Below, piece by piece: positions 54,501 through 64,000 of a stretch of DNA of 64,000 nt (positions are counted from its first letter, which is position 1; every line of letters starts with the position of its first letter). Origin of the DNA: Moraxellaceae bacterium (GTDB lineage: Bacteria; Pseudomonadota; Gammaproteobacteria; Pseudomonadales; Moraxellaceae); contig JACKNZ010000010.1 of assembly GCA_024234595.1 (NCBI GenBank), forward strand, positions 1 through 64,000, in the 5' to 3' direction. The position numbers were made by a program, and so were the translations under genes. A model generated the notes under the pieces. It ran no database searches. It saw only the letters and a program-made list of their open reading frames with translations, and had not been told where the DNA came from.

Positions 54501-54780
54501 AGAGGCGTTTGAGTTATATCAGGAGCATCCGCTTGATTATGACTTGATTTTAATGGATTGTGAAATGCCAGAGCAGGATGGTTATCAGACCACTCAATAC
54601 ATGAGGGAGTTTGAACAACAACAGCGTTTGCGTCCAATTTGTGTGGTGGCATTAACGGCTTATGTACAAGAGCATCAGCAACAGCGATGTTTTGAGGCAG
54701 GCATGAATGACTTTTTGAGCAAGCCTTTGTCATTTAATAGCCTTAAAAACTGTTTGTTAAAGCATCTTTTCCCTGAGTAA
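51523..54780 (+). CDS. Hybrid histidine kinase, MASE1-CHASE-HisKA-HATPase-REC-REC
   Basis: A 1085-residue inner-membrane sensor. Residues about 1-290 form a MASE1-type membrane domain. A periplasmic CHASE domain follows (about 240-490, ending before [20 protein letters not shown]). HisKA has its histidine in [20 protein letters not shown] and HATPase has [11 protein letters not shown] and [12 protein letters not shown]. Two receiver domains end the protein. REC2 is intact ([25 protein letters not shown]). REC1 has the acceptor aspartate (VVILDDQI) but only one of the usual acidic pair (LLVDSSY). ATG at 51523 is chosen over a TTG at 51511. No Hpt domain or output gene is next to it. A terminator hairpin lies at 54831. 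Confidence 0.93.
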   Translation: MDNNKYTLTIFGQLAQHPVFGNFLLFIAYFVTGHLGLALAASPHFATMFWPASGIAVAWILLFGWRLLFGVVLGSFTVSLFETAKSLEVSIFAVNWLVPLAIGLGAAAQAMAGAWLVKRYVGFPTPLNNSIMVLKMLLLAGVLATLINATWSVSILYAVGAINASLVWQSWLVWWVGDSIGVLVFAPLLLVMGLPKKFYSHSRVLVLAIVSVVAFSVAMGVFLLAVSLENKERIAKSNSHNNQMIAQIQQHVQTYESFILFVKGFFEGSEEVTQSEFKLFVTPWLNKHPEVQAIEWSPKVLASERNQWQQQQSLLKGYAVSILEKGGTKRDILLVNATLRELYFPVLYVEPWQSNKAIFGFDIQTNEDNDVLLEQAAGSGLVLLSAPLRLARVSEHPLASVLYAPIHDLTASNKDWQTVNGFISLVFRHDALVKLMHQQIVGQGYQVWVKDKATGQTLYGQTPNTKELARVKRLGVYHTSSIKLAQREWVVDIWPVGQELAQYESWLTWLVLVIGLIGTSVAVSYALVSTGRNQSLEQEIHQQTKVLLRRNQQLELARSEAEKANTAKSLFLANMSHEIRTPMNGALGMAELLKETELDLQQQQYVQVIYASGKALLSIINDILDYSKIEAGKMDIEYLDVDIEEILSESASIFSLVAEQKGLEFLLSVEPNTPRTLSTDPTRVKQILLNLLSNAFKFTHQGQVTVHVYSKEQEAHQWLYIDVSDTGIGISPQQQQRLFDAFAQAHSATTRQFGGTGLGLSISKQLALLLNGQIAIQSELGQGTTFTLALPYLPASQSFEQQHQSNQELLKGLRVLLVDSSYEFGRRMVQQAQLWGMHIDVIHDGEYALLLIQKAQQAHRAYQVVILDDQIQYLKALTIAQQIADDPVLANIKCILLTTLQNYPAKEQLESANIAWTMTKPHSVTPLREAILRVLPQQLSTNASHTLEDKSATAQLLTGKRILLADDYMVNQMVLVAMLKKMGASVDVASNGKEAFELYQEHPLDYDLILMDCEMPEQDGYQTTQYMREFEQQQRLRPICVVALTAYVQEHQQQRCFEAGMNDFLSKPLSFNSLKNCLLKHLFPE

Positions 54781-54830
54781 TAAATATACATATTTATATA
54801 CAAGTGTATGTTTTTAAAGTCTTATATTTA

Positions 54831-54860
54831 TGCGTCTAATTGAGCAAATTAGGCGCATTT
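54831..54860 (+). terminator. Terminator after the hybrid kinase
   Basis: TGCGTCTAATT and AATTAGGCGCA pair over 11 bp (one G-U) around GAGCA, followed by TTT. Confidence 0.7.
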
Positions 54861-54956
54861 TCTTTATTTGTTGTCAGAAATTATCAATCAATGCTTGGTG
54901 TTGAAACGTAAGATTGTCCTACAATATTTACTGTGTCGATGTTTAAGGGCAAAACG

Positions 54957-57900
54957 ATGAAAAAAACATACTTAAGTGCAGCGATTGCGATAACAATGCT
55001 CGGTGCGAGTGGTGCATATGCCAGTTTGGCTGATGGATTGCCTTATAGTGTCAACATGGATAGCAACGGTTTTATGATTGATGGCCAGTATCGTTTGTTG
55101 CGTGGCGGTACGGTGCAATGGTTTAGGATTCCGAGCAGCGAATGGCGCGACCGCTTAGAAAAGTTTAAGGCCGCAGGTTTTAACACCGTTGATTTATATG
55201 TGGCGTGGAATAGTGTCGAGCCACGTGAAGGCCAATTTAATTTTAGCAGCCCTAATTTGCGTCAATTTATTTTGTTGTGTAAAGAGTTAGGTTTGTATGT
55301 CTATTTACGTCCTGGCCCTTATATTACCAATGAAATGGATGGTGGCGGTGTGCCAGCATGGTTAATGGCTAAGTCCACCAAAAAAGACATTGCAGCGGAT
55401 GGCAAACCGAATTTACGTACCCATGACCCTGATTATTTAAACTATGTGGGTAAATATTTACGCCGTGTGAATGCCGAAGTGCGTGATTTGTTTGCCGACC
55501 GTGGCGGCCCAATTATTTTATATTCAGTAGAAAATGAATATAACTGGTTTCAGCCTTTCCACGAGGCTGACAAATTGTTTGGTTATGAGGGTGGGCCAGA
55601 GCGTGGTTTGTGGCAAAGCTTTAATCCCAATGCGTATTTTACCGCCTTGCGTGACATTGTCCGTAACGATGGTATCACCGTGCCAATTACCACTTGCCCT
55701 GGTGATGGCAAAGCCTCAGCCACAGGTGATGTGTCTGGCATTGTACCTATGCCCAATATTTATAATGGCTTAGGGGGTGATTATCCCGAAAAAACCGCTG
55801 TTGACCTGTTAACCGATATGCACAGCAGTAATCATGGCGGTGTCTATGCCAATATGCCCAGTGGCACGACCGAAACCGACCGCGACCCCGTCAAAATCAA
55901 ACGCTTATTATTAGGTGGTTTAGATGGCACATTTGCTTTTAATGCGGTGGGTATGATGACCCCCGGTTATCGTAATGCGATTGTGTTAAATACTCGCAGT
56001 GTCGATAACGCTTTTGATTTTAGTTCGATTAACAACATCATGAATGGTTTTGTCTCACCACAGATTGGCTACTTTCATGGGGTTGTTGATTATTATGGGC
56101 CTGTGTCGCCATCTGGTTTGTTGCGTCCGTCCTTCCATGCGTTCCGCCGTGATAATTTATTTTTTGACGCGGTAGAGCCGTATTTTGCCAGTGCAGGTAC
56201 AGCGCAAAAAACAGGTTTAAGTATCAGTAATACGGAGTTGGGTGCGCGTGAACCCAACAATGTTAAAGTTAATTATTGGCTACAAGGCACTCAAGGTGTG
56301 CAATTTGTTGGTTTGGTAAATCAATCAGGTTTTGCACAAAATATTCCTGTCAATGGCATTAACTTAAACGGCCAAACCTTGCCTAAGTATGTGCCAATGA
56401 CTGTACCAACCAATCCAGAAGCAGGTGTTGCTTCTAAAGATTATGCAATGATTTTGGTCAAAGATTTACCGTTAAGCAATGGTGCAGGCAAAGTTGCATG
56501 GACAAGCAGTGAGTTATTAACTTCACGTAGTTATAACGGTGATGCCTTAGTGATTGTGCATGGTGTGGCCAATAATCAAGGTGAATTGGTGTTAGAAGGT
56601 TTGGGCAATGCTACAGTTATCACCCGTGATAATGGTATTAACATTGCCGAACAAAATGCCAATCGTCTAGCCTTAACCTATAGCCACTATCCACATTTAG
56701 AATTAGTGGTGCGTAGTGAGGCTGGTAAAACGGTGCGTGTATTAGTGACAACCACTGAAGAAGCAGGACGTTTTTGGTTTCCTCGTATTGAGGGTAAAGA
56801 TTATGTGGTGGCAGGTTTAGAACTGTTAAAAGAAACAGGCGTATCTTCGGTGTACAACCTGCAATTAGCGGCTGAATATGACACTAAAAATCGTCCGTTA
56901 TTTGTTATGTCACCACGTCGGATGCAGTTGCGTAATTTAGTGGTCAATAGTGCTTGGAATAGCCAAACTCAAAGTGCGAGCTTTACTAAGCCACAAAGCA
57001 TTCCTAACTTAGCCCCATTACCGAGCTTAATGGCTGGTAAGGTGGCTAGCGATATGGGCGAAGCCAAATTAGATTATGATGACAGTACATGGACAAAATG
57101 GACAGGTCAGCCACAACCCTTAGAAAGCAAAGGTATTTATACAGGTCATGCTTGGTATCGTACGGAGTTAGATTTTGACCATGCTCCTTACTGGTGGGAA
57201 GATTGCTCGTTGTATATTGAACACGCCAGCGATATTGTGGGGATTTATGTCAACGGCACGTATTTAAGCACTAAGTTACCTGTGGGTACGGAGTTAGACT
57301 CTGATTCTTGGAATGCTAAATATCAGTTTCCGTCATTGCGTCCTTATTTGAAGAAGGGTAAAAACGTGGTTGCTTTCCGTGTTGAATCATGGGGACACGG
57401 TAGCTTTATGTTCCCTCGCGGCACATTAGCTGCAACCAACATGAAGATTCCAAGTTTGGGTTTTGATAGCTTTAAAGGCTTATGGGGAACAGCGCGTTTA
57501 GGTGGCACTAATTTAACTAATTGGTCGTTACGTGCCGACTTAAATGGTGAACGTACTGGTTTAATGAGTAACAGTTATAGTGATAGCACATGGCAATCTG
57601 CAACTTTACCCATGAACTTAGCCAAAGGTGAAGTACGTTGGTATCGTGCCAAGTTTGATGCGAGCCAATTACCAAATAACAATAGCTTAAGTGCACCGTT
57701 ATCGTTACGTTTTGCGGGTCAACGTGTCAAAGCAACCGTTTGGTTAAATGGTCAGTTAATTGGCCGTTGGTTAAGTGGTGATGGCTGGATTGATAATGGC
57801 TTTTGGGGGCGTGCGATTCGTGATATGTGGATGAACACTAACCCTGATTATTTCCCCATTAGCACGACAGGCTTAAACCCAGCAGGCACAGCCAATGTGT

Positions 57901-58067
57901 TAGCAGTTGCCTTTGAAGATGTGTCTGATGGTGGCGACAGCGCAGGGCAGGTAGGCGAAGTGTCTTTGGCCTATAGCCCAGAAATCAGAGCCGATATTAA
58001 CGGTCAGTCGATGTTGGTCAATCAACCACGCGGTAAAACACTGTTGAATGTCGACTTTTTAGAGTAA
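54957..58067 (+). CDS. Secreted GH35-like beta-galactosidase
   Basis: A 1036-residue protein with a signal peptide (MKKTYLSAAIAITMLGASGA, cleavage after AYA) and an N-terminal GH35 barrel: QYRLLRGGTVQWFRIPSSEW, YVAWNSVEPREGQFNF, LYVYLRPGPYITNEMDGGG, and YSVENEYNWF with the acid/base glutamate. The C-terminal half holds beta-sandwich domains with galactose-binding-like segments (HAWYRTELDF, WYRAKFDAS). It would release galactosyl or similar residues outside the cytoplasm. ATG at 54957 with AGGGC upstream is chosen over an upstream GTG at 54933. A terminator follows. No sugar transporter is adjacent, so it is an isolated gene. Confidence 0.88.
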   Translation: MKKTYLSAAIAITMLGASGAYASLADGLPYSVNMDSNGFMIDGQYRLLRGGTVQWFRIPSSEWRDRLEKFKAAGFNTVDLYVAWNSVEPREGQFNFSSPNLRQFILLCKELGLYVYLRPGPYITNEMDGGGVPAWLMAKSTKKDIAADGKPNLRTHDPDYLNYVGKYLRRVNAEVRDLFADRGGPIILYSVENEYNWFQPFHEADKLFGYEGGPERGLWQSFNPNAYFTALRDIVRNDGITVPITTCPGDGKASATGDVSGIVPMPNIYNGLGGDYPEKTAVDLLTDMHSSNHGGVYANMPSGTTETDRDPVKIKRLLLGGLDGTFAFNAVGMMTPGYRNAIVLNTRSVDNAFDFSSINNIMNGFVSPQIGYFHGVVDYYGPVSPSGLLRPSFHAFRRDNLFFDAVEPYFASAGTAQKTGLSISNTELGAREPNNVKVNYWLQGTQGVQFVGLVNQSGFAQNIPVNGINLNGQTLPKYVPMTVPTNPEAGVASKDYAMILVKDLPLSNGAGKVAWTSSELLTSRSYNGDALVIVHGVANNQGELVLEGLGNATVITRDNGINIAEQNANRLALTYSHYPHLELVVRSEAGKTVRVLVTTTEEAGRFWFPRIEGKDYVVAGLELLKETGVSSVYNLQLAAEYDTKNRPLFVMSPRRMQLRNLVVNSAWNSQTQSASFTKPQSIPNLAPLPSLMAGKVASDMGEAKLDYDDSTWTKWTGQPQPLESKGIYTGHAWYRTELDFDHAPYWWEDCSLYIEHASDIVGIYVNGTYLSTKLPVGTELDSDSWNAKYQFPSLRPYLKKGKNVVAFRVESWGHGSFMFPRGTLAATNMKIPSLGFDSFKGLWGTARLGGTNLTNWSLRADLNGERTGLMSNSYSDSTWQSATLPMNLAKGEVRWYRAKFDASQLPNNNSLSAPLSLRFAGQRVKATVWLNGQLIGRWLSGDGWIDNGFWGRAIRDMWMNTNPDYFPISTTGLNPAGTANVLAVAFEDVSDGGDSAGQVGEVSLAYSPEIRADINGQSMLVNQPRGKTLLNVDFLE

Positions 58068-58082
58068 TTTAAATTAACTAGG

Positions 58083-58111
58083 AAAAAGGCTTGGGAAACC
58101 AAGCCTTTTTT
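58083..58111 (+). terminator. Terminator after the GH35-like gene
   Basis: A perfect 12-bp stem AAAAAGGCTTGG with CCAAGCCTTTTT around a GAAA loop. Confidence 0.9.
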
Positions 58112-58156
58112 ACCTTCACAAATCTGAGTTAATATGCTGCGCAAAGCTAGGTGTTG

Positions 58157-61036
58157 TTAGCCACAGCTACCTATTGCACCACACACCGTACAAAAATCAC
58201 AGCCATCTTTACGAATGACTGCATTATTGCCACACTCCTGACATTGGCGACCATGCGTGTTGACAACATGATTTGTTATATTGTTAATGGGTTTGGTTAA
58301 TACGCCCATCTCGTCTAATGGATAGCCTTCTTCGTTTAATACTCCTAACATGGCGTAGCGATGAATAATCAAACGTGCCATATATGCTACGGTGGAAGGC
58401 CATGTACATTGACGGTGGGTGTTGGGTATAAAGGCTAAAAAGTCGCCTAAAGGTTCGGCATAATTAAGTAATTTGCGTAGCTTCATCCCAATCCATGCAG
58501 GGTCTATGACACGCATATCTAATGACAAAATGCGCGACAAACCATCTAACGCACGCGGATAATTACCTGCTAACCACATGGCATAAGGACGTGTTACACC
58601 GCCTGCGAGTACCACTTCTTTTAAGCCTAATACAAATTCTTCACCCGTAGCGGGGTTGTGAATATCAACCGTCCATGACAAGGTGCCATCGGTGCTAGTT
58701 TTGGGCTCATGTAAACTAAACATACTGTCTAAGACGGGATGAGCGGAGTCATTATTAAAATAGCCCAGTTTTTCGCAACGATAACGCACAATTTGAGCAA
58801 AAGCCGATACTACGCTTGGTACAACTTTAGTCTCACCTAAAGGAGGAAAATGAAGCTCAAAGGACTGCTCGCCGACAGTACGCATCAAGCTATCCAGTTT
58901 TAGTTTTAGCCATTGATTATCGTTGCTACGCATATCCATCGACAAGGTTTTGGCAACTGCCCCCAAGCCACGCGGCTGGTCCGTGCCATTAACCCACACT
59001 TCAAAGGGTAGCGTTTGATGTTGTTCATTTTCGGTTTGACCAATAAACAGCGCAAATTCGCCCAACGGTGTATTGACTAAATAAGACCAAGCCATATTAC
59101 CATCTAAAAACTCAGGGCGATTAGGCCAACGTAAACTGGCTAGAACGGGTTCAGGCAGGTGCGCTAAACTTAGACGTTGATTTGCTCCCACCCACTCTAT
59201 TTCTGGATTGGGAGGGGTTTTGTTTGCGTCAGTCACTGATAACACCGAGCCTAAAACGGAATTAGGGCGGTAGGTAGCCAAGCCTTTTAAGCCTGAACGC
59301 CATGCGCTCAAATATAAATCTTCAAAGTCGGTGTAGGGGTAATTTTCGGGAATATTTACGGTTTTAGAAATCGCAGTATCAATATAAGGTGCAACAGCAG
59401 CGACCATCTCTTTATGAGCTTGTGCCGAAATCTCTAATGCAGTCACAAAATAATGGGGTAAATTGTGTACATCATGACCTAAATGGCGATATAAACGCCA
59501 CGCATAATCTTCGACCTGATATTCTTTAACGGTGCCATCTATCATGCGTTTTTTGCGATTATATGTCCAAGAAAACGGCGGTTCGATACCGTTAGAGGCA
59601 TTATCGGCAAAGGCTAAAGAAATTGTACCAGTCGGTGCAATAGATAATAAATGTGAATTACGCAAACCATGCTGACGAATCTGTTTTTTTATCGCACTAG
59701 GTAAACGAGTGGCAAAAGTTTCGCCCGATAAGTATTTGTCGGCATCAAATAAAGGAAACGCGCCTTTTTCTTTAGCCAAATCAATAGATGCTAAGTATGC
59801 CTTATCGCGCATAAAAATACTAATTTGGCTGGCTATTTCTCGTGCTTGAGCAGAGTCATACGCCAAACCCAGCATAATTAAGGCATCGCCTAAGCCTGTA
59901 AAACCTAAACCAATACGGCGTTTGTTGGCGGCTTCGGCAGCTTGTTCGGGCAGAGGCCAATGGGTAATATCCAGCACATTATCAAGCATTCGTACTGAGA
60001 CACTAATCACTTGCGCAAACTGCTCATAGTTAAAAGAGGCTTTGGTACTAAAGGGATGACTAATAAATCGTGTCAGGTTAATAGAGCCCAAACAACAGCA
60101 GCCATAGGCAGGCAGTGGTTGTTCGGCACAAGGATTTGTTGCTTCAATTGTTTCGCAATAGGCTAAGTTGTTATCACGATTGATGCGGTCTAAAAATAAA
60201 ATACCTGGTTCGGCATGGTCATAAGTGGAACGCATGATTTGTTGCCAAATAGCGCGTGCGGGTGTTCTTTTATAAGCCCATAAACCATCATCGCGTAAAT
60301 AAGCTCCTTGTTGTTTGAGTTCTTGATTTGGTTCCGCTTTATGCACTAATTCGATATTTGCGTCCGCTTCTATCGCAAACATAAAGTCATCTGTTACACC
60401 CACCGAAATATTAAAATTGGCTAAATCACCTGTATCTTTAGCATGAATAAAACTTTCTATGTCGGGGTGGTCGCAACGTAATACCCCCATTTGTGCGCCA
60501 CGTCTTGCGCCTGCCGACTCTACGGTTTCGCATGAGCGGTCAAAAACACGCATATAAGATACAGGGCCACTTGCACGAGATTGTGTGCCTTTGACTTGTG
60601 CACCCATAGGGCGAATATTCGAAAAGTTATAACCGACACCACCACCACGACGCATGGTTTCTGCCGCTTGAGCGAGCGCGGTATAAATGCCTACTTTGCC
60701 GTCTTTGGTTTCGCTGATAGAGTCGCCAATGGGCTGCACAAAGCAGTTAATGAGTGTGGCTTGCAAGTTAGTACCTGCAGCAGAGTTAATGCGACCCGCA
60801 GGAATAAAGCCTTGTTCTTGAGTGTTAAAAAACTGTGCTTGCCATGTTTTTTGTGTTTCTTTTGTTTCGGTACTGGCTAGGGCATGAGCAACACGGGTTC
60901 TCAGCTCAGTGATAGATTTTTCGTTATCTTTAGCATATTTCTCCAGCAAAATATCATGGCAAATGGCTTGTGGTGGGAGTGTTGTCGCGTCAGCATTGGC
61001 ACAGTTGGCAAGCGGTGAATCAGAAGATGTGTTCAT
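58157..61036 (-). CDS. nrdJ: B12-dependent ribonucleoside-diphosphate reductase
   Basis: A 959-residue class II ribonucleotide reductase, which makes deoxynucleotides with adenosylcobalamin and needs no oxygen. Motifs: [13 protein letters not shown] (active-site Cys), [40 protein letters not shown] with the radical Cys, [12 protein letters not shown], and a C-terminal cysteine cluster [22 protein letters not shown] that binds zinc or carries the redox pair. Two repeated blocks before it ([17 protein letters not shown] and [14 protein letters not shown]) look like paired TSCPD-type domains. ATG at 61036 is preferred over a frame extending to 61126. No cobalamin riboswitch is recognised upstream. 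Confidence 0.94.
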   Translation of the reverse strand: MNTSSDSPLANCANADATTLPPQAICHDILLEKYAKDNEKSITELRTRVAHALASTETKETQKTWQAQFFNTQEQGFIPAGRINSAAGTNLQATLINCFVQPIGDSISETKDGKVGIYTALAQAAETMRRGGGVGYNFSNIRPMGAQVKGTQSRASGPVSYMRVFDRSCETVESAGARRGAQMGVLRCDHPDIESFIHAKDTGDLANFNISVGVTDDFMFAIEADANIELVHKAEPNQELKQQGAYLRDDGLWAYKRTPARAIWQQIMRSTYDHAEPGILFLDRINRDNNLAYCETIEATNPCAEQPLPAYGCCCLGSINLTRFISHPFSTKASFNYEQFAQVISVSVRMLDNVLDITHWPLPEQAAEAANKRRIGLGFTGLGDALIMLGLAYDSAQAREIASQISIFMRDKAYLASIDLAKEKGAFPLFDADKYLSGETFATRLPSAIKKQIRQHGLRNSHLLSIAPTGTISLAFADNASNGIEPPFSWTYNRKKRMIDGTVKEYQVEDYAWRLYRHLGHDVHNLPHYFVTALEISAQAHKEMVAAVAPYIDTAISKTVNIPENYPYTDFEDLYLSAWRSGLKGLATYRPNSVLGSVLSVTDANKTPPNPEIEWVGANQRLSLAHLPEPVLASLRWPNRPEFLDGNMAWSYLVNTPLGEFALFIGQTENEQHQTLPFEVWVNGTDQPRGLGAVAKTLSMDMRSNDNQWLKLKLDSLMRTVGEQSFELHFPPLGETKVVPSVVSAFAQIVRYRCEKLGYFNNDSAHPVLDSMFSLHEPKTSTDGTLSWTVDIHNPATGEEFVLGLKEVVLAGGVTRPYAMWLAGNYPRALDGLSRILSLDMRVIDPAWIGMKLRKLLNYAEPLGDFLAFIPNTHRQCTWPSTVAYMARLIIHRYAMLGVLNEEGYPLDEMGVLTKPINNITNHVVNTHGRQCQECGNNAVIRKDGCDFCTVCGAIGSCG

Positions 61037-61192
61037 GATTTTTATCCATAATCTACTCAACAAAACAGCCTTTGAGCATACAAGAGCTAACAAAAATGGA
61101 CAAGTTTTTAAGATGATGAAAAACAATGCTTTAACAATATATGGTGTTTTTTATTAAAAATAAATCTATATATTGTGTTTTTGTTGGTGTTC

Positions 61193-61834
61193 TTAAGAGG
61201 TTAAATGTTTATGTTGGCTAGCATACACCGCAGCCTGAACACGACTTGTTAAATTGAGCTTGCGTAAAATACTTTGAATATGAAACTTAACAGTACTTTC
61301 GCCAATATCCAGTTTGCGTGCTATTTCTTTGTTACTTTGACCTGTGGCGACTAATTGTAAAACTTCTTTTTCGCGTGGTGTTAATGGCTCTTTGTCTTCG
61401 GGTTCTTCTTTTTTAAGTTGCCTTAATCCTGCCACTAAACAATTGGTCATATCAGGGTGAATGGCTGTTCCCCCTTGTGCAACCAAACGTAAGGCATTGA
61501 CCAAATAGTCAACATCACTATTTTTAAGCAAGTAACCTTTTGCACCTAATTGCAGTGCGCGTAACAAATCCTCCGATTCTTCGGACAGTGTTAGCATAAT
61601 GACCGCTTGCTGAGGGTTATCTTCTAGCGTCAGTTTCAGCACTTCTAATCCCGACAAACCTGGCATATTAAGGTCAAGTAGCATGATGTCTGGTTGCAGA
61701 GTTTGCACCAGTTTTAAGGCTTCTGCGCCTTCACCTGCTTCACCAACAATGTTGATATCATCATGGGTCGTTAATAAGGCATTGATGCCACTTCTAAACA
61801 AGGTGTGATCATCCACTAATAAAACACGAATCAT
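61193..61834 (-). CDS. narL: NarL/FixJ-family response regulator
   Basis: A 213-residue regulator with a receiver domain (VLLVDDHTLFRSGINALL, acceptor Asp in DIMLLDLNMPGLSGLEVL, Lys in GYLLKNSD) and a LuxR-type helix-turn-helix (LTPREKEVLQLVATGQSNKE, STVKFHIQSILRKLNLTSRV). It lies 11 bases after the sensor kinase gene and has the form of NarL, which controls nitrate and nitrite respiration. Confidence 0.88.
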   Translation of the reverse strand: MIRVLLVDDHTLFRSGINALLTTHDDINIVGEAGEGAEALKLVQTLQPDIMLLDLNMPGLSGLEVLKLTLEDNPQQAVIMLTLSEESEDLLRALQLGAKGYLLKNSDVDYLVNALRLVAQGGTAIHPDMTNCLVAGLRQLKKEEPEDKEPLTPREKEVLQLVATGQSNKEIARKLDIGESTVKFHIQSILRKLNLTSRVQAAVYASQHKHLTS

Positions 61835-61845
61835 GATAATGTCCT

Positions 61846-63786
61846 CTAGGCTTTTTGGCGTTGTTCTTGGCTAAGATGGAGTTTAATGGTTGTGCCTTGA
61901 TTAAGCTGTGAATGAATATCAAATTGAGCATGAATACGACTGGCGCGCTCTTGCATAATATTAAGGCCAATGTGTTTTTGAGCAGTGGATTGTACTTGCT
62001 GAGGGTCAAAACCGATGCCATTGTCTTCGATAGTCAAATCAAAGTTAGCCCGATTAAGGGCGCGTACTTTTACTTGGGTACATTGAGCGTGTTTACGGAT
62101 ATTAGACAGTGCTTCTTGCAAAATAAACAAAATTTGTAAACGTTCGTTATTAGCGAGTGGTTGCCCCGAGTTATCCACCGTGAGTGTAACAGGTATTTGG
62201 CTTTGCTCGGTAAAACGACGAATCACCGCAGCAATTGCGGCTTCGAGTTGGCTGTCATCATAGCGTGTTCTAAAGTTGCCCATGAGTTCGCGTAGGTCTT
62301 CGTAACCTTGTTGTACGCCTGTTTTGAGCAGGGGAATAATGGCTTCAATCTGAGAAAGTTGCTGGTTTTTGACGGCATTTTGCAATAGTTGTAATTGAAT
62401 GTTCAAAAAGCTCAGACTTTGGACAATGCTGTCATGTAAGCCTTGAGCAACCAAGTTGCGTTCTTCAATAATGGCTAATTCTTTTTCGTGAGAAGTCAGG
62501 CGTTGACTGCCAATAGCCACACCTAATTGTTGCCCTAAAGTTTCCATCAGTAATTTTTCATCATCCTCTAAATCACGATGGTGGCTAAAATGCAGATTAA
62601 AAATGCCATAGTTTTTATCGGCAGTTTGAATGGGAATGGCTAACACCACTTTAAATCCTGCCGCTAAACAATGCGAAAAATGGGGTGAAAAATGACTATC
62701 TAAATTGTTAATAGCGGTTTTGCCAAGCTTGGCGGCGGTGCTACAAAAACAACTGCCGAGTGTTTGACATTGCATTTGTTGTGACAATGAAGGGGGAATG
62801 CCTTCGTCAACCACCAAATACACGCGGTCAGCATTTTTATCAATCAAACGTACTGTGCCACCAGCCGCATCAAATTCGGGCACAATCCTTTGCAAAAAAT
62901 TACGGCACAACTCTTCTAAGGACTGATGGCGGTTTATATGTTGGCTAATATCATACAGTACCGATAAATGACGATTTTTTTGGGCAAGTCGCTCGGTTTT
63001 TTCGGCCACTCGTTGTTCTAAACCAACATAAAGTTGTTGCAGCTCATTGGCCATGGCATTAAAGCCCGCTGTTAATTGTGCAAATTCATCATGGCCTTCT
63101 ATGGGAAGGCGTACATTAAAATCGCCTGCGGTCATTTGTTGCAAACCTTGATGCAAATTAGTGACAGGGCGAACAATCATCAAATGCAGCAAAATGACCA
63201 TCACTAAGGTGCCAATTAACGCCATGACAATCAGCATCATTTGCGAGGAGCGTAGCCAAAAGGTTTGGCGAGCGTACTCTTTTTCGATGAGATTGACAGT
63301 TTGATGAATACTATCTACTAAATCAATGGTTTGCCTTTGCCATTCACTGGCGGTGTTCGGCAAAAATATGCTGCCTGCCAGCAGTTGGTCAAGCTGAGGT
63401 GCAAAGTGTTGTTGCCAATTTTGCTCCAGTTGTAGCAATTGTTGTTGAATGGCGGTTTGTCGAGGCAAAAACAAAGGACGTTGTGGGTCGCCGCTGTGTA
63501 ACTCGGCCAAGGTTTGTTCAAAGGCGGTGCGCGCTTTTTGAATGATTGCTTGGTCTTGAGCGTTTAGAGCTTGTCCTGCGGGGGTGTGATTGATAATGGC
63601 AGCTATTTTCCATGCCCGCATCCGCAAACTACCACTGTCGTTAATGGCCGCCGCCGCACCTTCGAGTTGCCAAGATAACCATAAGGTGTAGCCAATCGCA
63701 CTCAATGCAAACACCAACGCCACTAATAACATAGTGGTGATTTTGGCAGTCAGCCGTGTTTTTAGAGTGTCGATGAGTGTGGCCAT
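61846..63786 (-). CDS. narX: NarX-type nitrate/nitrite sensor kinase
   Basis: A 646-residue inner-membrane kinase with two helices (about 15-40 and 165-185) around a periplasmic domain carrying the P-box-like INDSGSLRMRAWKIAA, the known nitrate-binding element of NarX/NarQ. A HAMP, a coiled coil, a GAF-like domain (about 295-440), the HisKA_3 region with GLHDSIVQSLSFLNIQLQLL and a HATPase domain (ALSNIRKHA, DNGIGFD) follow. ATG at 63786 is preferred over a longer frame to 63822. Nitrate reductase genes are not in the window. Confidence 0.9.
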   Translation of the reverse strand: MATLIDTLKTRLTAKITTMLLVALVFALSAIGYTLWLSWQLEGAAAAINDSGSLRMRAWKIAAIINHTPAGQALNAQDQAIIQKARTAFEQTLAELHSGDPQRPLFLPRQTAIQQQLLQLEQNWQQHFAPQLDQLLAGSIFLPNTASEWQRQTIDLVDSIHQTVNLIEKEYARQTFWLRSSQMMLIVMALIGTLVMVILLHLMIVRPVTNLHQGLQQMTAGDFNVRLPIEGHDEFAQLTAGFNAMANELQQLYVGLEQRVAEKTERLAQKNRHLSVLYDISQHINRHQSLEELCRNFLQRIVPEFDAAGGTVRLIDKNADRVYLVVDEGIPPSLSQQMQCQTLGSCFCSTAAKLGKTAINNLDSHFSPHFSHCLAAGFKVVLAIPIQTADKNYGIFNLHFSHHRDLEDDEKLLMETLGQQLGVAIGSQRLTSHEKELAIIEERNLVAQGLHDSIVQSLSFLNIQLQLLQNAVKNQQLSQIEAIIPLLKTGVQQGYEDLRELMGNFRTRYDDSQLEAAIAAVIRRFTEQSQIPVTLTVDNSGQPLANNERLQILFILQEALSNIRKHAQCTQVKVRALNRANFDLTIEDNGIGFDPQQVQSTAQKHIGLNIMQERASRIHAQFDIHSQLNQGTTIKLHLSQEQRQKA

Positions 63787-63934
63787 GAGGCTATTAAAGC
63801 ATATTTTTGGCCTAGTCCCCACCTAGTCTTTGGGATAGGTTGAGCCTGCTCTTTTAGACGTAGATAACTACGCTTTTGACCGATAACTTTGTTGTGAATA
63901 GGTGTTTATTGTTGCAGATGTAAAAGGATATTTG

Positions 63935-64000
63935 ATGGTACCACGGTTGGTGGTGAGTGCCTGTTGCGGTGTGATTTCTGGTAAGCACCGTAACAAGCGC
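63935..64000 (+). CDS. Start of an unidentified gene, cut by the window end
   Basis: ATG at 63935 has AGGA 7 bases upstream and the frame is open to the last base (22 codons, MVPRLVVSACCGVISGKHRN). It diverges from narX. Too short for assignment; it may be a nitrate-related gene only by position. Confidence 0.4.
   Translation, partial: MVPRLVVSACCGVISGKHRNKR

Noticed and set aside
61037..61190. Cobalamin riboswitch upstream of nrdJ
   Set aside because: No B12-box-like sequence or suitable fold was recognised on the minus strand.
62172..62181. TTATCCACC in narX as a DnaA box
   Set aside because: Single mismatched site in coding sequence, far from oriC, expected by chance.

Overview
The window looks like a chromosomal segment of a gammaproteobacterium around its replication origin. 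The order gyrB-recF-dnaN-dnaA (minus strand) / oriC / rpmH-rnpA-yidD-yidC-mnmE (plus strand) is typical of Pseudomonadales. The moderately low GC, the Zur/ZnuABC cluster and the acyl-CoA dehydrogenase cluster would fit a Moraxellaceae-like member, but that placement is inference. No rRNA, tRNA or CRISPR array was seen.

Layout. 1-7.7 kb: the end of a DUF1993 gene, a Tat-exported PhoX phosphatase behind a clear Pho box, a HopJ-thioesterase fusion, a short-chain dehydrogenase, and a minus-strand run of iron alcohol dehydrogenase, thioesterase, aldehyde dehydrogenase and a small cytochrome c. 7.9-18.6 kb: the origin region, with eight perfect DnaA boxes in oriC, two parS-like sites inside recF, and a second dense DnaA-box cluster inside the mnmE reading frame. 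18.55-30.57 kb: a 12-kb integrated element bounded by 18-bp direct repeats at the 3' end of mnmE, the site also used by SGI1-family islands. It carries a P4-type integrase, a YafO-like toxin-antitoxin pair, HicB/HicA-like genes, an AlpA-like regulator, an Ash-like leader ORF, a Toprim primase, a DUF927 helicase and a Psu-like coiled-coil protein. Its intergenic regions hold several different families of short iterons. One forms a near-perfect inverted structure around an AT-rich core and is the best candidate for the element's replication origin. The gene set resembles a P4-like phage satellite.

30.6-41.5 kb: Old Yellow Enzyme reductase, a c-type cytochrome/cytochrome b561 cluster, YaeQ, homoserine kinase, a CvfB-like RNA-binding protein, a diguanylate cyclase, the zinc uptake locus (znuA diverging from zur-znuC-znuB with a shared Zur box) and a YebC-type regulator. 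41.7-54.8 kb: a DMT permease, a large unrecognised protein, a LysR regulator diverging from an acyl-CoA dehydrogenase/APH/histidine phosphatase/SDR/SDR/hydrolase operon, and a MASE1-CHASE hybrid histidine kinase. 54.9-64 kb: a secreted GH35-like glycosidase, a B12-dependent ribonucleotide reductase, and a NarX/NarL-type two-component system.

Three kinds of dispersed repeat occur in the host DNA: a ~100-bp MITE-like element with TTAGGACTTACGC ends (two full copies and probable relics used as transcription stops), GC-rich CTCCCC/GGGGAG hairpins, and a CTGAGCGAAGTCGAAGGG repeat.
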